Below, piece after piece: positions 46,840 through 55,837 of a DNA stretch of 64,000 nucleotides. Position numbers and translations under genes: made by a program. Numbering within the stretch: the first letter of the stretch is position 1; each line of letters opens with the position of its first letter. Under the pieces are notes generated by a model, which made no database searches, was not told where the DNA came from, and was given only the letters and a program-made list of their open reading frames with translations. Source of the stretch: Tropicibacter sp. Alg240-R139 (GTDB taxonomy: Bacteria > Pseudomonadota > Alphaproteobacteria > Rhodobacterales > Rhodobacteraceae); the NCBI RefSeq assembly GCF_900537075.1, contig NZ_UNRA01000005.1, positions 186,001-250,000 on the forward strand, read 5' to 3'.

Positions 46840-47931
46840 TTACTTACTCCAGGTCAGGACATTCCCGGCGCGGAGTGCGTTGATCTGAGGTTGGGAATAC
46901 CCGAGCGTTGTCAGAATGGAGTCGGTTGTGGAACCTTGACCAACCGGAGCGGTTGGTGATCGGGAACCCGAGCGCGAAAACCGGGGGGCCGGCCGTGCTT
47001 GCATGACACCGTCGATCTCGGATAACACGCCGCGTGCGGCATTTTGCGGGTGATCCATGACTTCATCAAATGTGAGAACCGGTGCGACGCACGCGTCGGT
47101 TCCATCAAAGATTTCCTGCCGCTCGTCCCGCGTCTCCGAGGCAAAAATGCCCTCGTAAACCTTGTGCTTGGCCGGCCAGGTTTCTGCATCGTTCTGGCTC
47201 GCAAGTTCAGAGGTATCGAGACCCATCCCTTTGATGAGCTGGGCAAAGAATTGCGGTTCCAATGGGCCAACCGAGACGTATTTGTCGTCTTTCGTTCGAT
47301 AGGCCCGATAAGACGGTGCTCCACCGTCAAGCAAATTTGAAGATCGCCTGTTTTGCCACGTTCCATTCGCAAGAAACCCATGGAACATGCTCATCATGGC
47401 GGAAACACCATCGACCATGCTGACATCGACGACCTGCCCTTTTCCAGAGGTTAGACGTTCGATGTAAGCTGACAAAAGGCCAAAAACCATAAACATCGTG
47501 CCACCGCCATAGTCTGCCACGAGGTTCAAAGGGGGCACGGCAGGTTGATTGGCTTGGCCCATTGCGCCTAGGGCACCGGTCAGGGACAAATAATTGATGT
47601 CGTGGCCTGCGGTATGCGCCAAGGGCCCGGTTTGTCCCCAGCCTGTCATCCTGCAATAGATTACATGCTCGTCCAGATCTTTGGGGCCAAGCGAAAGTTT
47701 TTCCGTTACGCCGGGCCGAAATCTTTCAATCACAATGCTTGCGTCATTGATAAGATTTCGAGTGATTTTCACGCCTTCGGGTGATTTCAGGTTAACAGCG
47801 ATGGATTGTTTGCCGCGGCGGTTCAGTTCTGTCTTGTCGGCAGGATATGAAGCACGAACAACGACGATTACCTGTGCCCCGAGGTCCGCCAGTAACTGGC
47901 CTGCCAGCGGCCCGGGACCAATTCCGGCCAT
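46840..47931 (-). CDS. Alpha-methylacyl-CoA racemase (CaiB/BaiF family), 5' end broken
   Basis: The intact frame encodes 363 residues. The three catalytic residues of the mycobacterial racemase are present with nearly the same spacing: His110 in GHDINY, Asp140 in ADYGGG and Glu224 in GPLEPQF. The enzyme interconverts (R)- and (S)-2-methylacyl-CoA so that branched chains can be oxidised. The usual N terminus is still readable upstream, in frame, from ATG 47967 with a strong ribosome site: MLGPLAGLTKI, then TAA where family members have Glu, then MAGIGPGP. So the gene either restarts at the ATG touching the stop (TAAATG) or is inactive. Confidence 0.8.
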   Translation of the reverse strand: MAGIGPGPLAGQLLADLGAQVIVVVRASYPADKTELNRRGKQSIAVNLKSPEGVKITRNLINDASIVIERFRPGVTEKLSLGPKDLDEHVIYCRMTGWGQTGPLAHTAGHDINYLSLTGALGAMGQANQPAVPPLNLVADYGGGTMFMVFGLLSAYIERLTSGKGQVVDVSMVDGVSAMMSMFHGFLANGTWQNRRSSNLLDGGAPSYRAYRTKDDKYVSVGPLEPQFFAQLIKGMGLDTSELASQNDAETWPAKHKVYEGIFASETRDERQEIFDGTDACVAPVLTFDEVMDHPQNAARGVLSEIDGVMQARPAPRFSRSGSRSPTAPVGQGSTTDSILTTLGYSQPQINALRAGNVLTWSK

Positions 47932-47977
47932 TTAAATTTTCGTCAGTCCTGCAAGTGGGCCTAACATGTCCTAATCC

Positions 47978-48808
47978 TCAGCTGTTCGTCCATCGAGGCG
48001 CCCGTTTTTCAACAAACGCGGCGACGCCTTCCTTGGCGTCATTTGTTTCGAGCAGCTTGTGAAAAAGAGGCAAATTTGCGGGAAAAGCTGCAACCAACCC
48101 CCCTTCTTCCTCCAGACGGTTCAGGATGCGCAAACTTGCGCTGACGGCCTGAGGCGAAGCCAAAGTGATTTCGGTTGCCAGGTCGCGGGCGGCATCCATA
48201 GCGGTCTGACCTTCGGCCGCGATCGAGTTGATAACGCCAAGTTCCAAAGCGCGCGCGACATCGAAGTGTAGTCTGGTCAGAATAAGTTCCATCGCGGCCT
48301 TTCGCCCAATCTGGCCGGCCAATCGCATGACACCGCCACCTGCGGCAAACAACCCAACCCGAACTTCGGGAAGTGCGAACTTTGCGTGGGGCGCGGCGAC
48401 GTTCAGATCGCAGGCCAGGGCAATTTCAAGGCCGCCTCCCATGGCAATACCGTTTACTGCAGCGATAATGGGTTTGGCCCTATCAAACCGATTGCAAAGC
48501 GCTCCGAAACCATTTGGTCCGGGGAGAATATCACCGCCTTCATTGGTAGCTTTCAAGTCGTTTCCGGAACAAAAGGTCTTGTCGCCAGCGCCTGTAATGA
48601 TGGCCACCCAGAGCGAAGGGTCATTTTCGTAAGCATCGAACACCGTTTCCAGTTCGCGGTGGGCAGGGCCGAAAAGAGCGTTGTACGAACCCGGACGGTT
48701 AATCGTCACCTCAAATATTGGTCCATTTCTGTCGACTAGAATGTGGTCAAAGGCGTGTGCGAACACGTCAATCTGAGCATCCGCTTTTGGGGCCTGAGGT
48801 GCATTCAT
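47978..48808 (-). CDS. Enoyl-CoA hydratase/isomerase family protein
   Basis: 276 residues, intact. Crotonase fold with oxyanion-hole segments KTFCSGNDLKA and AAVNGIAMGGGLEIALACDLNVAA. The usual first catalytic Glu position in the helix after the second segment reads MRLAGQIGRKAAMELILT, so hydratase versus isomerase activity is uncertain. Hydrates 2-enoyl-CoA in beta-oxidation. It lies ten bases upstream of the original racemase start, so the two are likely in one transcript. AAGGG precedes the ATG. Confidence 0.87.
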   Translation of the reverse strand: MNAPQAPKADAQIDVFAHAFDHILVDRNGPIFEVTINRPGSYNALFGPAHRELETVFDAYENDPSLWVAIITGAGDKTFCSGNDLKATNEGGDILPGPNGFGALCNRFDRAKPIIAAVNGIAMGGGLEIALACDLNVAAPHAKFALPEVRVGLFAAGGGVMRLAGQIGRKAAMELILTRLHFDVARALELGVINSIAAEGQTAMDAARDLATEITLASPQAVSASLRILNRLEEEGGLVAAFPANLPLFHKLLETNDAKEGVAAFVEKRAPRWTNS

Positions 48809-48970
48809 TGGATTGCCCTTGTCGATGATGTTTAGGTCAAAACGTTCGCTTAATAGGCACTTGGCGTATCGGTGCAGTGCTTTGGTGACGTCGAATTCAA
48901 ATTCACATGACGTGAAGAGTTGTGGTGGTGGGCTCTGGTGAATTTGACCGTGCCTGCCACCAACGTTGTC

Positions 48971-49750
48971 TTAGCGAGGTGCCATGCGGATCGCGCCATC
49001 CAAACGCACGTCTTCACCGTTGAAATACCCGTTGCGGCACATCTCAAGAGCCAAAGAAGCGTATTCCGGCGGCGCACCCAAACGAGCGGGGTGGGGCACC
49101 TGCGCACCAAGCGCTTGGCGCACGTTTTCGGGAGCGCTGGCCAACAACGGTGTGTCGAAAATGCCCGGAAGGATCGTGTTTAACCGGATCAATTCCGACG
49201 AAAGGTCGCGGGCGATCGGTAAGGTCATACCCACAACTGCGGCTTTGGTTGCGGAATATGCGACTTGACCAACCTGCCCGTCTTCAGCGGCCACGGAGGC
49301 GGTATTAACGATAACACCACGTTCGCCTTCCACGGGGTTAAGCATCAGCATTCCGGCGGCGGATTTCACCGTGCAGAGGAATGTCCCAATTTGGTTGACG
49401 TTGACGATGCGGATGTATTCGCTAAACGGAAACTCTCGGACTTCACTGGTTTTGCGGTCCCGACCCACGGTCTTCATCGCGTTGCCGATGCCCGCACAAT
49501 TGAACAGAATGCGCTCTTGTCCATTAGCTTTACGGGCCTTGGCGAAACCGGCCACTACGCTGGCTTCATCTGACACGTTCACTTTGCAAAATACGCCACC
49601 AAGTTCGGCAGCTAATGCTTCACCAAGGTCTTCGTTAAGGTCAAACAGGGCGACTTTGACTCCTTGATCTGCCAATGCTCGGGCTGTCGCTGCCCCGAGA
49701 CCGGATGCACCCCCGGTGATGACTGCCGAAACGGAACTGTTCAATTGCAT
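48971..49750 (-). CDS. SDR oxidoreductase, 3-hydroxyacyl-CoA dehydrogenase type 2-like
   Basis: 259 residues, intact. NAD-binding TGGASGLGAATARAL near residue 12 and the catalytic YSATK (YxxxK) preceded by NTASVAAEDGQVGQVA are present. The overall layout resembles human HSD17B10-type enzymes, which oxidise 2-methyl-3-hydroxyacyl-CoA; this fits the neighbouring racemase. Substrate is inference. ATG 49750 is chosen over an upstream frame because the fold begins there and AAGG precedes it. About 160 bases separate it from genes on each side. Confidence 0.85.
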   Translation of the reverse strand: MQLNSSVSAVITGGASGLGAATARALADQGVKVALFDLNEDLGEALAAELGGVFCKVNVSDEASVVAGFAKARKANGQERILFNCAGIGNAMKTVGRDRKTSEVREFPFSEYIRIVNVNQIGTFLCTVKSAAGMLMLNPVEGERGVIVNTASVAAEDGQVGQVAYSATKAAVVGMTLPIARDLSSELIRLNTILPGIFDTPLLASAPENVRQALGAQVPHPARLGAPPEYASLALEMCRNGYFNGEDVRLDGAIRMAPR

Positions 49751-49910
49751 GGTTTTACCTTGTCCTTTGGATTTTCGTCTGCGAACCGGAAAAGCTCGCA
49801 TCTTCAACTAGATGCCCCTGACCGAAAGCAACGGGAGTAACCGCGCCTGTCTCGCCAGCACAGCGGGAGGATTACATGTGTCAGGCTCGGCTCTCGATCA
49901 GGGTGCAACA

Positions 49911-51158
49911 CTAGATGCGTTCAATGATGATGGCCGGTGCCATTCCTCCGGCGGCGCACATGGTGATGAGACCATAGCGACCTCCAGAACGCTCCAGTTC
50001 GTCCAGTGCGGTCCCGATAAGAATTGAACCAGTTGCCCCAATCGGGTGGCTAAGGGCAATCGAACCGCCGTTGATGTTAACTTTTGCTCGGTCGAGCTGG
50101 AGGTGGCGGACGAAGCGTTCGGCGACAACCGCAAACGCTTTGTTGATCTCATAGACGTCGATATCGCCTGGCGTCAGGTTTGCTTTGTCCAGAACCTTGC
50201 GCGCCGCAGCGACAGGGGCATTCAGTATCAACGTCGGGCAGTCTCCAACATTAGCGGTTGCCACGACACGACCGCGAGGTTTCAAACCGGACTTTTTCAC
50301 ATAGGCTTCAGACGCCATCAGAACGGCGGCGGACCCGTCAACGATGCCAGAGGAATTGCCGGCATGGTGAATATGGTCGATTTTACCTTCTAGAGCAGGA
50401 TACTTACGATAAATTAGGTCACCCCAGGTGGGTTGATCCTCGGCAAAGGGAAAAGACGCCACTTTGGAAAACACGGTATCAAGGGTCCCAAGCTTTTCTA
50501 GTGTAGTTCCTGGGCGCAGATATTCGTCCCGACCTAAAGCCACCGAACCGTCGTCGGGGTTCAGGACGGGAATAACCGACTTTTCAAACCGACCATCGGC
50601 TTGCGCAGCTGCTGCGCGGGCTTGGCTGGTTGCAGCGAGTTCGTCGGCGGCCCGGCGGTCAATGCCCTCGAGGGTGGCGATGGCGTCTGCGCAAACCCCT
50701 TGCTGACTTTGTGGGCGCAAGGCTCGCAGCTGTTTATTGCCCGCATCGAGCATGCTGGGTGTTCAAATGTCGAAAAGCGTGGCAGTGGAGCTCATTACTT
50801 CGGTGCCGCCGCCGCCGACCAGGTCTTCGAGGCCCGACATAACCTGCGCCGCAGCTATCGAAACAGAGGTGATGCCCGAGCCGCAGAACCGGTCAAGCGT
50901 GATGCCCGAGGCCTTCACATCGTATCCTGCTGCTAGCGCCGACATCCGGCCTATGTCCGCACCCTGCTTGCCTTCTTGTCTACTTGTTCCCCAGATGACG
51001 TCATCAATGTCCGAAGTGTTCAGGTCGTTCCGCTCGGCAATTGCCTTCAGAACGGTGGCCCCAAGGTGATGCGGGTGCAAGTGGGCCAAAGACCCCTTGC
51101 CCGCACGGCCAATGCCACGAGGCATCCGGCACGCATCGATAATGAAAGCTTCTGACAT
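49911..51158 (-). pseudogene. Acetyl-CoA acyltransferase (thiolase) interrupted by TGA
   Basis: One frame of 416 codons broken by a single in-frame TGA at 50763-50765. The first 131 residues contain catalytic Cys92 (DRFCGSGITS). The part after the stop resumes TPSMLDAGNKQLRALRPQSQQG and includes [14 protein letters not shown] with the catalytic His and MCAAGGMAPA with the second Cys. The usual NEAFA motif reads NKAFA (codons at 50131-50144), a Glu to Lys change. Thiolase releases acetyl-CoA or propionyl-CoA at the end of each beta-oxidation round. A 280-residue restart product would lack the nucleophile Cys92, so activity is unlikely. Confidence 0.85.
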
Positions 51159-51217
51159 TTGTCGATCTTTTTTCTTTTGTTTACGGTTGCAAAGCGCCGT
51201 AGCGCCGCGCGATGTTG

Positions 51218-52755
51218 TTACGACCAGTAGCTGTCCCGAAGTTTCTTTTTCAGAAGTTTCCCGGTTTCGGTGCGGGGCAAGGCTTTGGAATAATTGAAAA
51301 CCTTGGGTACTTTCACGCCGCTTAACGTCTCACGCGCGAACTTGATCAGCTCATTTGTCAGCGTGTCGCCGGCCTTTGCGTGGTCTCGAAGTTGCACAAC
51401 GGCTGTCACGTGTTCGCCAAAGTCGGTGTGCGGTGTACCTATGACAGCCACGTCGAAGACTTCTGGATGCCGTGAAAGCCGATCCTCGATTTCTTGCGGA
51501 TAAATATTCACGCCGCCCGAGATGATCATGAAGCTCTTGCGGTCGGTCAGGTAGAGGAAGCCATCTTCATCCATTCGACCAACATCGCCTAGTGTCGCCC
51601 AGCCGCCGTCGATCCGGGACTCCTCTGTCTTGACTGGGTCGTTGTGGTAGGAAAACTCACGGAGGCCTCGAAAATAAATCAGACCTTCTTGTCCTGCTTT
51701 AGCAGGATTTCCGTCTTCGTCGCACACCTGCATCTCGCAGCCAACGGGACGTCCGACAGAACCGGGGCGCGTCAGCCAATCGTTACTGTCGATATACGTG
51801 AACCCGTTTCCTTCCGACCCTGCGTAGTATTCCTTCAGGATTGGGCCCCACCATTCGATCACCTGTTTCTTGACGTGCACTGGGCAAGGGGCCGCAGCAT
51901 GAACGACAACTTCGAGCGAACTGTGATCGTATTGCTGCCGAACGGAATCCGGGAGATCCAGGATTCTGTTGAAATGTGTGGGGACAAACTGTACGTGGCT
52001 GACCTTTTTGTCCTGGATCAGCCGGAGTTTGTTTTCCGCATCGAATTTTTCTATCACGACCACGGAACCACCCCAGTATTGCAAAGCTGCGCATCAGCGC
52101 AGCGGCGCTGCATGATAAAGCGGGGCAGGGCAAAGATAGGTCGAATCCGGGCCAATCCCGTAAAGTCCGCCGAAAATATCGTACAGCGGATCCGGATCTT
52201 CTGCTTGGCTGCTCGGCTCGATCGTCACAGACACGCCTTTGGGCTTTCCGGTGGTGCCTGACGAATAGAGCATGTCAGTTCCGAATGCCTCATCCGCGAT
52301 GGGTTCGTCGCTCTGTTCAGCGAAGCTTGATTCCCAATCAAGCCAACCCGAAGGCATGTTCCCAATTCCAAGGAAGACAGTACCATCGGGCATTTCGTCA
52401 ACGAGACTTGAGGTAATAGACGGATCAATTGCTTCGCACGACAGGACAAGCTTTGCGCCACAGTCATTGGCGATGTAAGATAATTCGCTGAGCGTCAGTT
52501 TGTTGGGCGCTGCAACATAGGCCAGCCCGGCCCGCTGAGCGCCCCACAGGAACGGAAACACTTCGAGACGATTATCTAGTGGGAACAAGACCTTGTCGCC
52601 AATGGCGATACCATTATTTCGCGCCTGGTGCGCAAATTGTTGGACTTCGACTCCAGTTCAGCAAACGTTATGAATTCACCAGACCCTGCCATTGTCGCGG
52701 CGGGTTTGCCCGGGGTCCGCTTCGCGATGACTCTCGGGTAAAATTCCTGTGTCAT
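51218..52755 (-). pseudogene. Acyl-CoA synthetase (AMP-binding) with a frameshift and a stop
   Basis: From ATG 52755, with GGAGG upstream, the frame reads MTQEFYPRVIAKRTPG up to SNNL, then must shift by one base near 52633 (AATTTGCGC, where TTGGCGC would keep frame) to continue AHQARNNGIAIGDKVLFPL. A second lesion is TGA at 52094-52096, right after LYHAAPLR. Past it the same frame runs to the end. All adenylate-forming motifs remain: YSSGTTGKPKGV, GDVGRMDEDGFLYLTDR and TGKLLKKKL. Length with the base restored is 512 residues, normal for the family. It would have activated the entry substrate of the cluster. Confidence 0.85.
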
Positions 52756-53187
52756 AGTTTTCCTCCAATACTAGCCGGGATGGACAGTGTTCCGTCTCTT
52801 TGATGCGCCCTGCTGATCCCCACTTTCCGGGTCTGTTCGTCGTCGTTTCTTTGCGCCCACTTCGCGCTGGTGGTTACTGCGATCACCAGTCACAGGTCTG
52901 TTGACGCAGAGGAACCATAGATGAATTAATTAAGTGGAAAATTAAATTTCACAGCCCTGTCAAACCTAGAGAGGTTTAGCCTTGCGCTGTTTTTGAATTC
53001 GCTGCGGTTGGTACAGGAAAATGGAGCACCGCGGCAGTGCTACGGTGATGTAATTAATTGGCCAATTAATTACAGGAGCCTAGTCTGTGCTAACGATTGA
53101 TGCCGATTGAGGCTTGAGGGTGCTGGAAGGACCTTCGAGGCCGATTGCCGGGAAAACTGCCAAAAAGCTTCTAGGAAAAGGGACGCC
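52756..53187. other. Divergent promoter region of the acyl-CoA cluster
   Basis: About 430 bases between the divergent acyl-CoA synthetase and acyl-CoA dehydrogenase starts, with no gene. It is AT-rich from about 52915 to 53080. It holds a perfect palindrome at 53050-53073 and a related AATTAATTAAGTGG at 52924-52937, so both promoters could answer to one regulator. Confidence 0.6.
53050..53073. promoter_or_regulatory. Perfect 24-bp palindrome, probable TetR operator
   Basis: GTAATTAATTGG followed immediately by its exact reverse complement. It lies 114 bases before the acyl-CoA dehydrogenase ATG, in the common promoter region. The cluster encodes one TetR regulator, whose proteins bind palindromes of this kind. 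Assignment to that protein is inference. Confidence 0.6.
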
Positions 53188-54348
53188 ATGAGAAACTTCA
53201 CCGAAGAACAAATTATGTTCAGAGACAGCTATCGAAAATTTCTTGAAACCGAAGTGAAACCCCATATGCATCAATGGCGTGAAGACGGAATCGTACCACG
53301 AGAGGTGTTCCGTAAGGCCGGCGAGCAAGGAATGCTCATGATCTGGCCCGACGAGAAATATGGTGGGCTGGGAGAACCTGATTTCCGTTACGAGCAGATC
53401 ATCATCGAAGAAACGGCAAAAGCGGATTGTGTCGAGCGGTACAACACCCTCCACAGCCGTCTCGTCGGCCCCTATATCTACAACCACGGCACCGAAGAAC
53501 AGCGCGAAAGGTTTCTGCCAAAATGCGTGACCGGCGAGCATATTCTGGCTGTGGCGATGACCGAACCCGGAGCGGGAAGCGACCTGTCCAGATTGAAATC
53601 GCGCGTAAAGGACATGGGGGATCACTTTGTTCTGAACGGCTCAAAAACGTTCATCTCGAATGGTATCAATGCTGATCTGTTCGTCACTGCCGCCAAGCTA
53701 GAAGGCGCGGACAGCAAACACGCCATGGTACTTTTGGTTCTCGAACGCGATATGGAAGGCGTGTCGCGCGGCAGAAACCTTAAGAAAATGGGTTTACGCG
53801 CCCAAGACACCGCCGAGCTGTTCTTTGACAATGTCAAAGTGCCCAAAGAGAACGTTTTGGGGGAGCCCGGAAAAGGCTTCTTCATGCTGATGGAGGGGCT
53901 CGCGGAAGAACGGCTGATTGGCGCTTGCGGACACCTTGCTGTTGGGCGTCATGCCTTTGATATCACGCGGGACTACGTAATGGAGCGACAGGTCTTTGGC
54001 AAAGCTCTATCGGAACAACAGAACACCCAGTTCAAGATGGCCGAAATGGACGCCAAGCTGGATATGTTGCAAGTGTATGTCGATCACTTGGTGTCGGAGC
54101 ACAATCAAGGGCGCCTGACAACCAACATGTCAGCAAAGGCAAAAATGCTTGGTAGCGAGATAGAATGGGAAATGTCGGATTTAGGTGTGCAGTTGCACGG
54201 CGGGCACGGGTATATGGAAGAGTACGAAATCTCGACCATTTTCACCAACGCCCGCATCAGCCGTATTTATGCCGGCAGTTCCGAGATCATGCGATACATC
54301 ATCGGGCGCGACATCTTTTCCCAAAAATACAAGAGCTTCCTCGAATAG
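53188..54348 (+). CDS. Acyl-CoA dehydrogenase
   Basis: 386 residues, intact. FAD enzyme that introduces the 2,3-double bond in acyl-CoA. AVAMTEPGAGSDL is the first flavin-binding signature. The C-terminal block QLHGGHGYMEEYEIS and ARISRIYAGSSEIMRYIIGR is the second, with a Glu in the usual catalytic neighbourhood. Chain-length preference cannot be read. ATG 53188 is chosen over 81 bases of extra open frame because AAGGG lies five bases upstream and the family start fits. It is the only rightward gene of the cluster and has the palindrome in its promoter region. Confidence 0.9.
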   Translation: MRNFTEEQIMFRDSYRKFLETEVKPHMHQWREDGIVPREVFRKAGEQGMLMIWPDEKYGGLGEPDFRYEQIIIEETAKADCVERYNTLHSRLVGPYIYNHGTEEQRERFLPKCVTGEHILAVAMTEPGAGSDLSRLKSRVKDMGDHFVLNGSKTFISNGINADLFVTAAKLEGADSKHAMVLLVLERDMEGVSRGRNLKKMGLRAQDTAELFFDNVKVPKENVLGEPGKGFFMLMEGLAEERLIGACGHLAVGRHAFDITRDYVMERQVFGKALSEQQNTQFKMAEMDAKLDMLQVYVDHLVSEHNQGRLTTNMSAKAKMLGSEIEWEMSDLGVQLHGGHGYMEEYEISTIFTNARISRIYAGSSEIMRYIIGRDIFSQKYKSFLE

Positions 54349-54957
54349 GCGGGCTGGAACTGGTTTTTGACACAAGAGGTTCACCGCGAATAGGAACGCA
54401 ACTTACGCGACAATCGACTGTGTCGCAGGACCCGATCTTCCAAAGTAATCTCAGCGTTTCCTGTGACGTGAGCGGTGGTCGATGCCTCGCAAATTCAGGG
54501 ACTGAAGAGCGCCCAGAAGCGGCAAGCTGCTAGTAAGCAACTCACAGACAAAGATGCCACTGCGAGCCTGTTTCTGGGGTTTGGTGGTGTGCTGGCCAAA
54601 AGTTGACAGACTACCTGATTGACTTAATCGGTCGGGCGGTTGCGGTCAGTATTCCTGCGCCGAACAACGCGATTCATAGCGGGAATGCACACCGAATTTA
54701 CTGCATTGACGTCCTCGCTAAAGATGGCAGGCTGAGATGGCAAATCGAGACGGGGCAAAACGAGAGATCGCGGCCTGAAGTCCAGACCGGCAGATGAAAA
54801 CAGGTCATCATTGATCGCGTGCAAGCGCGTCATTTCGACCGCCGGACTGCGGAAGCAAAAATCGCTTCGAGAACGATAAACCGCACGACAGGTCTCGGCC
54901 GCGCGGAGTGTGAACGCGTCGTTTAAAGTGATGGCAAAGAGCGAAAACTCGCCTCAG
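54349..54957. other. 600-base stretch without a recognisable gene
   Basis: No ORF here has both a ribosome site and a known motif. On the plus strand, codons from about 54475 to 54606 read VVDASQIQGLKSAQKRQA and end GFGGVLAKS before TGA, looking like the tail of a lost gene with no start. On the minus strand a weak 69-codon frame covers 54624-54833. It may be decayed sequence at the right border of the accessory cluster; no transposase or terminal repeats were seen. Confidence 0.4.
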
Positions 54958-55338
54958 TCAAGATCCACGCAACTGGGTCCTCTGAACCCACTTCCCGACC
55001 ATGTCGGGGAGCCACGCCTCGATCGCCGCCGTGGCGACGACGTGACGCGTCCCAGCCTCGGCGTCTGTGACATCCAAGCCCCCCTTGACTGCGCGCACTT
55101 CGGTCCGGCCGCGCGGTAGATCCGACGCCACCAGATCACAATCGACGGCGTCCGGGTCTTGTACACCGATCGTTACCTGAACGCGCATTTCGGTGTGATC
55201 AACACCCAGCTTTGAAAACAGCGTGATTGATGAATGATGCAGCGCGTCCTGTACAGCTCGGCGGGCGGCCTTGGTATAGTCCTGACCGTAAAGATCATTG
55301 CCCGTTCCCATTTCCAGGATGATACGTTTTTCGGTCAA
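54958..55338 (-). CDS. Lin0512 family protein (second of a tandem pair)
   Basis: 126 residues. It starts MTEKRIILEMGTGNDLYGQDYTKAA. The EMGTG segment, the tandem RAVQDALHHSSI helix, VTIGVQDPDAVD and VKGGLDV are the features of Lin0512 proteins, small bacterial and archaeal proteins of unknown function. Its ATG overlaps the stop of the upstream paralogue by four bases. Length and motif order match the neighbour, with modest residue identity, consistent with old duplication. Confidence 0.8.
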   Translation of the reverse strand: MTEKRIILEMGTGNDLYGQDYTKAARRAVQDALHHSSITLFSKLGVDHTEMRVQVTIGVQDPDAVDCDLVASDLPRGRTEVRAVKGGLDVTDAEAGTRHVVATAAIEAWLPDMVGKWVQRTQLRGS

Positions 55339-55685
55339 TGCACGGGCTCCATGTCAAAAGACACAACAATCGCTGCGTTGGCGATGACCGTGCGACCGTC
55401 GACGTGGGGTTTTTCGATGTCCAACCCCCCCTCGGTCACTGTGATGCTGGGCTGGCCATACGGAAAGATATTCAGCAGGGAATCAACATCAACCTGATCT
55501 GGCTTTTGCACGCCGATCTCAGCGTCGATGATCATTGCCTCTTTGGGGAAATCGAAAAGTTCGGCCATATTCACCGAGTTGTGCCACAGCGCGTCTTTTA
55601 GCGCCCTGAGCGCTGCTTCGGTATAGTCCTCGCGCCTAAGCGATGTGCCCATGCCGAATTCCACCAGAACCCGTGTCTTGGCCAT
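55335..55685 (-). CDS. Lin0512 family protein (first of a tandem pair)
   Basis: 116 residues, starting MAKTRVLVEFGMGTSLRREDYTEAA, then ALKDALWHNSVNM, AEIGVQKPDQVDVD and VTEGGLDIEKP. It aligns along its full length with the next gene. GGAGG lies upstream of the ATG. Family function is unknown; the pairing suggests two subunits of one heteromer (inference). Downstream of trxA on the same strand, but a terminator lies between them. Confidence 0.8.
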   Translation of the reverse strand: MAKTRVLVEFGMGTSLRREDYTEAALRALKDALWHNSVNMAELFDFPKEAMIIDAEIGVQKPDQVDVDSLLNIFPYGQPSITVTEGGLDIEKPHVDGRTVIANAAIVVSFDMEPVH

Positions 55686-55837
55686 GTTGCCTCCTGTTCA
55701 TGTGTTAGTGGCAGTTTGCCGTTTTGTGGTCTGTGTGGAAGGTCCAAATTGACCGTATCGGACAGGCCAGGTGGTTTTTGCAAGGCTCCGCCTCGCGCTC
55801 CGTGATATTTCCGGCAAGAAGCAGGGAATGCAAAATG

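Noticed and set aside
50763-52096. Selenocysteine or recoded TGA in the thiolase and acyl-CoA synthetase
   Set aside because: Neither position is a known catalytic Cys or selenocysteine site, no convincing SECIS hairpin was seen just after the TGA codons, and nearby genes have other kinds of lesion (TAA, frameshift).
46014-54348. The acyl-CoA cluster as an integrated mobile element
   Set aside because: No integrase, transposase, tRNA target or flanking repeats were seen, so transfer remains only a possibility.
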